Source of the DNA: Cyathus striatus
Lineage: Eukaryota > Basidiomycota > Agaricomycetes > Agaricales > Nidulariaceae
NCBI GenBank assembly: GCA_025738555.1
Contig: JAOVFP010000001.1
Span: 5,890,001-5,954,000 of the forward strand
DNA length: 64,000 nucleotides
Direction of reading: 5' to 3'
Shown: positions 57,868-64,000 of the stretch, one piece after another
How the letters are laid out: each line of letters begins with the position of its first letter
Numbering within the stretch: position 1 is the first letter of the stretch
Notes under the pieces: model-generated
Told to the model about the DNA's origin: nothing
The model's database searches: none
Seen by the model: only the letters and a program-made list of their open reading frames with translations
Translations under genes and position numbers: made by a program

Positions 57868-60750
57868 ATGTATAATTATTGTGCCGAGTCAACAAGTAAC
57901 ACACCAGAAAATCACTTCAGGTGTCGACAAAGCAACCAGAAATATCGACATGGAGAAGAGATAAGTATTAACTCAGATGTGTACTTGCCTGGAATGGCAC
58001 AAAATGAATGGCTTGCTGACGAGGTAATTCTATCTACCAACTTCGAAAACATATTCTAACACCTGTTTTATCCAAAATGCGACACAGTGAAATGGCACTC
58101 CTGTTGCGGACCCATACTATGGCACTCCTAAACCCTGACTTAATTTCTCCACTGACACAGATCACCGCCACTCCAAACCCCAACCCAATCATTAACTTTA
58201 CACCTTGGGTGCAATACACTGATACCCCCGCTCAAAGTTCGGCTTATCATAATTACATGATAAACGCTGGTACAAGTCAGAGTGAGCCTTTTATGCCTAA
58301 CACTCACCACCCGATGAGCATCCACACTAGTTATGCAAGCAACTCTGGAAGAAATTTATCGCTTGCAGAAATATTTCAAGGGGAACAATATCCGACAGAG
58401 GTTCGTTGTATAAAATTTCAAAGTTCTGAGTCTGTAAATAGGCGCTTATTCGCTTTATATCTAGGATAAAATACAAATCATACCTCAGATATATCCCTAC
58501 TACTCTTGATACGCTAGTAAATGTAAAGGACGTACTTTAATTTCATTTTTCGCGTTCTGAATTTACGGAACTTCCACCTGAGCGCGTGAGTAGGACACAG
58601 CGGGGAGGGGCTGAGTTCCCGCGCCGCCTCCCATAATTTACTAAGGGATTAAAACAAATAAACTTATAAAAACATAAAACTCCGCCTCAGTATGGTTTAA
58701 AACAATTTAAACAAATAACATACCACTTTCATTCAAAAACACACAGTCCTGTTGCATTTGCTAGCACCAGATAAATCCCACCGTGCATTATGACGAGCCC
58801 CAGATTTACAGACCAACCAGAAAAGCGCACAGAGTTGAAAGAAAAACCTAGACCCTAGAACCAGCCCAGAACTCGAGAACTATGCCAAAGCTATGCAGAC
58901 AGTGCACTAGCCAAGCACGGAGTGATGCCGATGTATCACGCGCAACCCATGCGCAGATCCCCAGAAGAGAGACAATAGCGGTGCGAGTATGCGTCGCAGC
59001 GATGGCGTGTTGTTGCGATACTGACGCGCCACGCGCACTTGATGATGTAATCAACGCCCGAAATGGAAACAGATCGACGTGCTGCCCATACGGGCGCCCG
59101 TCGCGACATAGACACGCATGCGCGCGCGCATGTAATTGGTTGCAGCAATGGCTGGGCTAGAGCCACGGAGAAACCTAGGAATAAAATTAGTAATTAGTAT
59201 AGACCCAATCCGTAGCTAGATATGTCCGTAAATGTATATAGATGAGCGATGGGGGAATGAAACGGCAGGAACTGCCAGGCATTCTTCCCCCCACAGATAG
59301 GGTGGTATACAGACGAGAATCAGAATTAGTTACGAGACGTTTTTACACTGAATTACGTACCGAGTTTGCTGAATTGAAACCTGAATACCTTGAATTTTGA
59401 ATACCTTGACGCGTTCTAAGAATAAAACCAAGTTAAACTGATCTATAAATAACTTGTTCTATATTTGAAATTGAAATCATTGCGCCCCTCGAACTTACTG
59501 AATCTACACCTCGGGATTTAAGTTTATTATTATATTTGGGATTTTACATTCTAAGTATTTAAGTACTACTTAAAACTCGTCGCGTGACTCAACACTCTTA
59601 TATTCACGATCAATATCTCCAACGATGTCCCGGTTTGACCCCGAATACAACACTCACAATACACCAGGACCTTTTCACGAGTACATCGATACCTCAAAGT
59701 GCAGTGCACGAGGATCAGTCCATTGTTGCGCCACACATACACACCAGGATGATGTCATTGACTAGCTTTGAACACGAAGGAGCAGCTAGAACTAGTGCGT
59801 CGAGGAATACTTTAGGCCTCATGAACATGTATTCTGGTACAAAAGTAGGTGTAGCTGAGTTATGTGCAATCAGCGAAGGAGAAGCCGTGAGTTTGAAAGT
59901 GAGTGCGTGTGAAATATTCTGGCACTCCCGAGTAGCGACTTGCTTTGTAATCGCGCAGTAATGCCTCACCTTCCAGGTGCATCTGTAGCCGTGGCCGTCG
60001 ATAAAAAAGCGGACGGTCCGAGATTTAGAGGAATCAGGAAACATTGAGCCACGATGCAGCGCTAGTAAGAGACAGCGAACAAATAACCTAGAGATGAACA
60101 AGGTAGAGACCTCCCAAGAAGCGAACAAAGAAGGCACTCCCTGGCAAGAACAGGGGAAACCACCCGGTCAAACATTCTCCTCTTGCAGTAGCTTCTACCG
60201 CCACAGCACTGTCTTTTCCCATAACATTAAATTCAGAGGCAGGAAGAATACCAGAAGTTCAGGAACTGTACATAGGTCCTCAACAACCAAGGCCCAAGAG
60301 ATCGCCTAGAAAAGCCAAACAAAACGTAGTAGAAAGCAGTACTTCTGGCGCGACATCCTCTTCGAATAAATGTGCGAGGACAAGTGGTCTTGTAGGGCGG
60401 CCCGAAGATGTAAATGAAAATGAGCCAATCCATAAAAAAGAGCAGCGGAAGAAGCAAAATCCAGTAAAATCCAAAACCGGAACTAATGATGCTAAAGCCT
60501 CAAGGGCTCCGGTTTTCTGTGAGAAATGTGGAATGGCGCTTTCTAGAGAAGTAGATCGAACGTGACATATTGATGATATATATCGTGGGATAAGAGCCCG
60601 GTGCGGGGATTGTGGGCGCGAATCGAGGCTTGATAGCATAAAAAGACACAGAAGTAGAGCCCCCAATTCTTGTCAAATTTACCTGAACAAATTCCGTCGT
60701 GAATTACTCCTGCAGAGTGCACTAAGAACGCGGGCGGTTCCGCAGAACTA
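57868..60750 (+). pseudogene. Zinc-finger copy C, split by a solo-LTR-like insertion
   Basis: Exon 1 (57868-58023) is intact. The exon-2 acceptor CAG has become CAA and a TGA follows within the first codons (58090-58092, by comparison with copy B). Exon 2 otherwise runs to about 58399 (YPTE|GTTCG). Exon 3 starts at 58465, is interrupted at 58507 by a 1.09-kb insertion and resumes at 59599 (YIHDQYLQRCPGLTPNTT). The remainder carries frameshifts (near 59900-60090) and ends with two fingers resembling copy A (FCEKCGMALSREVD, CGDCGRESRLDSIKRHRS..C), with another in-frame TGA between the fingers near 60564. Multiple lesions make it a pseudogene. Confidence 0.8.
58507..59594. mobile_element. Probable solo LTR (TG...CA, 4-bp TSD)
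   Basis: 1,088 bp beginning TGATACGC and ending CTCAACA, flanked by CTCT on both sides (58503-58506, 59595-59598). It interrupts the otherwise collinear exon 3 of copy C. No coding region, primer-binding site or internal domain is present, as expected after recombination of an LTR retrotransposon. It is CpG-rich (58.9-59.1 kb), in contrast to the old repeats at the window start, so it is probably young. Exact ends could shift by one or two bases. Confidence 0.65.
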
Positions 60751-60971
60751 GAAAAATCAGCCACACCAGACCAGGGTAGAAGGCGCATACCAAAGACGAG
60801 ACCACGCCCCGATTTGACTCGGTTTCCACGCTTCACCGTCTTCCTCCATACCCTCGACTCTTTAGGCTGAAATCATGACTCCTAGTAGGATTCTTAAGCG
60901 ACGCCGTGTTCAGCTCCAAGCATTCGCCTGGGTGGTTGCGCTGTATGACAATCTGCAAGTGATTGACTCGC

Positions 60972-61150
60972 CTGGGAGGTTGTTACAGTTAGGGTAGTCG
61001 GTCGGTCTGCGTCCGGCGGCTTTGAGTTTATGATTAGTGTATGACTGCTCTTGTACTGTCATTTTTCATTGTTTTTGCTTCAGTAGCTTTGAGTTGTCCC
61101 AGATAGCCCTAGAAAGAGGTCGGGTATCACAATCAACATTGTTTTCCGTC
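60972..61150 (+). repeat. Array 3' flank repeat, copy C
   Basis: Partner of 55441-55616, with the same block order, closing the duplicated unit. A further shared block (GCAGATGTGACTCC.CCTAAT) lies at 61325 and 55813. Confidence 0.7.
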
Positions 61151-62790
61151 GGCGCGGGGGTGGGTCCGTCACACATTTTGTTGAAATCTATTTGAAGTTA
61201 AGGGAATAATGCAACATGAACAAATAAATACTCGAAAATTCTGTATTGAAATGCCGAGATGCAATGCATTACAATGCACGCTCAGATTCCATCCAACAAC
61301 CAGACATCTTTTCACATCTTTTATTGCAGATGTGACTCCACCTAATACATTGAAATATTTTACTGTAAATCTACTGACTGTACACGCAATACCTGTGGTT
61401 AACTTCAACATTTAAGTGCATTGACGCCACAGTTTAGAGGTACTACTAGTACGTAAGTCCCTACCTCTGCTGCCTCGGGCAGCATTCCTGGAGCACATCA
61501 CGATCTCTTGGTAATGTAGCGTTTTATTATATGAGTGCTATAATTAATTGTGAAACTGATCATGAAGAAGACTGCTACGACGCACACATGATGTCCCGGT
61601 GCCGTCTTAAAATCCACTGCGCCACACCACACCGGTATTGTTGCATCTTCTTTCTTGTATCTCCGACATAATTACCTTCACATCTTTCGATAATATAACA
61701 TCCGATGTCGCTACGGCAGATCTACATGTATGTGCAATCAAATAGAAAGCTGTAGAGGGCTGCCCACATGAAGGCTGGCTTGGCTGTGGCGCGAAAAGAG
61801 CAGGTTTGGTAGGGAAACAAGCATGACTGACTCAAACAATCGACCATCCTCTATCCTATTGTTTTTTGTCAATCCAGAAGTTCAGAATTTCGAAAAATAC
61901 CAGACTCATTAAAGGATATGGCACAAACGCCACAACCTTCTCGTTCTACATGCGAGTCAATCCATCGTATGGTACAGCACATATACTGAGATCGACGGAT
62001 GGAGCAGGTGAGATTCACATTTGTTTTTCATCAGCTGCGCGTATTCTTCAATTCTGAAACATCGACAATTAGGACCATTTCCAGGAGGAATATCCTATTT
62101 ATGATACCCAACATGCGCCCACATCATGTACACCAGGTTTATCGCTCTCCCTCGACTCAACAGAAAGCAAGAACAACAGTTCAGTATAGCATTTCATATC
62201 CTCCCACATGTTACGCAAATGAATGTATTTCAGTCTTATCAAAGTTACATCATGTACCTGATTGAACCAACCCTCGAGTCATTGTTCTCGACTTTTCCCA
62301 TTACTGGGTGTTAGGACAATCAAGCTGTACGTGTATCCATACGCTATGTTTGTGGCGGACACTCGCCATTCTTATAAGAAGTCAACCTTCATCGTTCCAT
62401 AAGCCACACCTCTCCAGTGGCCACACAACTGTATTATTCTCGCTCATTATCGCCTTCCAGTTATTGTTTCGCTTTTCATTACAACACGGGAACATTTTAA
62501 TATATTTTAGCTGCAGCTTCAGCACTTTCTCTCCCATCCAACAAACTTCAAAAACTATTGTGAGTAGGTTCGTATTGATACATACTATTATTCACTAATT
62601 TCACCAAACAGAGACACAGTTTATGGTATATTCTGATCCGCAATTGACAGGCACAAGAAGTGTAACTGATATCAGCAATTCCGCCACACTTACTTAAATC
62701 CACGAGGAAATCCCACCCTTAGGTTGATATATTCTTACTTCCTAGTCTCCCCAGCAAATCCGGTACTACGATACCAGTTGCAAACATATT

Positions 62791-62952
62791 ATGTCTAAGG
62801 GTACGCTCTACGTTTATATTCCATACCTCAAAATTGCTGAACAGTTGATAGGTAACATTAGCACATGGGCGAGTCGTACCAAACTGGCTGAAATAGACTC
62901 GAATGATGAGCCCGAGATAAGTGCAGACACATGGGCCTCGGGAAAAGGCTAG
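62791..62952 (+). CDS. Short hypothetical ORF, 53 aa
   Basis: Begins MSKGTLYVYIPYLKIAEQLI and ends WASGKG. The amino-acid mix looks protein-like, with an acidic C-terminal half (LAEIDSNDEPEISADTW). It could be an exon of a gene continuing to 63291, but I found no frame-keeping splice between them. Confidence 0.2.
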   Translation: MSKGTLYVYIPYLKIAEQLIGNISTWASRTKLAEIDSNDEPEISADTWASGKG

Positions 62953-63028
62953 TAGTATCATTAATCGTCACGTTTTCTTGTGGACAGATACTTATGAATT
63001 ATTTATCCTTTAGTCCATTATACAGACA

Positions 63029-63291
63029 TTAAGAATAAGGCAGACGATCTTAATTCAGAGGAGAGTGAAAAAGACGCGGTGAATGATTGCAGCGATTCAA
63101 TATCATTGTTATCAGACAAAACATTGACACCAGACAAGACCGATGACAGCTTAGTAGCTCTGAATGAAGATGAGTATATCAGTATTCAAAAAGATATAGC
63201 AACCCAGAGAGTATTTATAACGATTCATGATGAGGTGCAAGCGGAGCTCTGCAACAACGGGCCAGTGAATTTTGATTGCATGGCACAATGA
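63029..63291 (+). CDS. Hypothetical acidic exon
   Basis: After a possible acceptor (ATACAG at 63028) an open frame reads KNKADDLNSEESEKDAVNDC to a TGA ending at 63291. It is strongly acidic and Ser/Thr/Asp-rich; codon usage looks plausible. No domain recognised and no upstream exon confirmed. The first ATG in the frame is at 63079. Confidence 0.25.
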
Positions 63292-64000
63292 GACTAGGCG
63301 GCCAGGTCTAAGGATTCTTGAAGATCACACAACACTAGATCACCTGATTAATACGACGGGTGCATAAATTAATATATATCGGAAATTGAACCTCAACTAC
63401 AATGGGTACCCTATATGTTTTCTCGTTTATTATTGTTATTTCTTTATTCCTGTCTTTATTTCTTTACTCGAATAATTCTAAGGCACTCCGGAGACTAACG
63501 ACCATGCTCAAAAGCATCAAGTATCATTGAGCTCCGGTGTCCGGCACTGCGGCATCCCGGTTAGATATTACATACAATCTCAGGATCATCTCGTATAAGT
63601 CTAAGGCCTGAGTGGAGCGGGTGGTCCGGTAATTACATAACTAAGTATGTATATACGAGCACTTGATGGCTGTGAGGTAAGATAGGGCCATCATAGTTAT
63701 AAGGGGTCACCAATATATTAAAGAAATTGAGAGCTAAGGTTTTTGAAGTACATATAGTGTTGTAAGGCAGTTAAGGACAAGTTAAGGAGGCTATATATAT
63801 GAAAGTGAGGAAAAAAGCGACAGGTGCGACGAGTTTCGTGAAAATCCAAGATTTGAAGCCATGCAGGACCGGGAGGGAGATGCTATGTTCTTTTGGTACA
63901 AAATGTTCATTGATTATCACCATCTGAGCTCGTTTGAGGTGTGGTAACAAGATAGCCTAGAGTAAACTATTTTCGGAAGGCTTTTCACATAAGTAAGAAA

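Larger units (their letters stand above)
61151..64000. other. Right end: no firmly supported gene
   Basis: Many short frames on both strands with no domain. The best coding candidates are 62791-62952 and 63029-63291 on the plus strand, listed separately. Confidence 0.5.

Noticed and set aside
1..64000. tRNA, rRNA, CRISPR or bacterial operon features
   Set aside because: No cloverleaf-type arms, rRNA blocks or regular spacer arrays seen on reading; the spliced genes show this is nuclear fungal DNA.

Overview
This 64-kb window comes from a basidiomycete fungus, most likely an Agaricomycete. Reasons: genes are cut by many introns of about 50-60 nt; there is a Plavaka-type DNA transposon with its DUF6532 partner gene; there are several fast-evolving F-box genes of the mushroom type; and PEX19, a cytochrome P450, a DHA-type MFS transporter, a TLC-domain protein and a berberine-bridge-like flavoprotein all have coherent fungal splice structures. 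I saw no rRNA, tRNA or CRISPR. Gene models below were spliced by hand and checked for reading frame; no database search was run.

Layout. (1) 1-14.8 kb is a transposon graveyard. The first ~2.6 kb contain no CpG at all. A later Plavaka element (about 7.19-14.03 kb) carries a transposase gene (minus strand) and a divergent DUF6532 gene (plus strand), both broken only by TGA stops. (2) 14.8-16.6 kb is an intact PEX19 ending in a CaaX box. (3) 16.8-23.1 kb holds a roughly 385-bp sequence duplicated on both sides of a decaying kinase-fold-like gene, then a 5'-incomplete O-methyltransferase. (4) 24.9-26.2 kb is an intact F-box/LRR-like gene. (5) 26.9-29.5 kb is a non-autonomous hAT element with a perfect 8-bp target duplication; a palindromic Tc1/mariner-like element is nested inside it. 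(6) 29.7-41 kb has an F-box pseudogene, an intact 13-exon P450 with 10-nt and 14-nt microexons, three TA-flanked miniature elements and an F-box gene without a visible start. (7) 41.7-48.1 kb is a run of intact minus-strand housekeeping-like genes: MFS transporter, TLC-domain protein and FAD-linked oxidase. (8) 49.5-61.2 kb is a tandem array of paralogous genes for nuclear-looking, basic, C2H2/C2HC zinc-finger proteins: two intact copies (471 and 602 aa), one copy split by a probable solo LTR, and one promoter-fused remnant. All four share a TATA-containing upstream module. (9) 61.2-64 kb holds only weak coding candidates.

The least explained item is the zinc-finger array: a three-exon, phase-0 gene architecture with a repeated promoter module, internal protein repeats and all stages of birth and decay side by side. 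P450, O-methyltransferase, MFS and FAD-oxidase genes lie within 26 kb, but no core biosynthetic gene is present, so I do not call a metabolite cluster.
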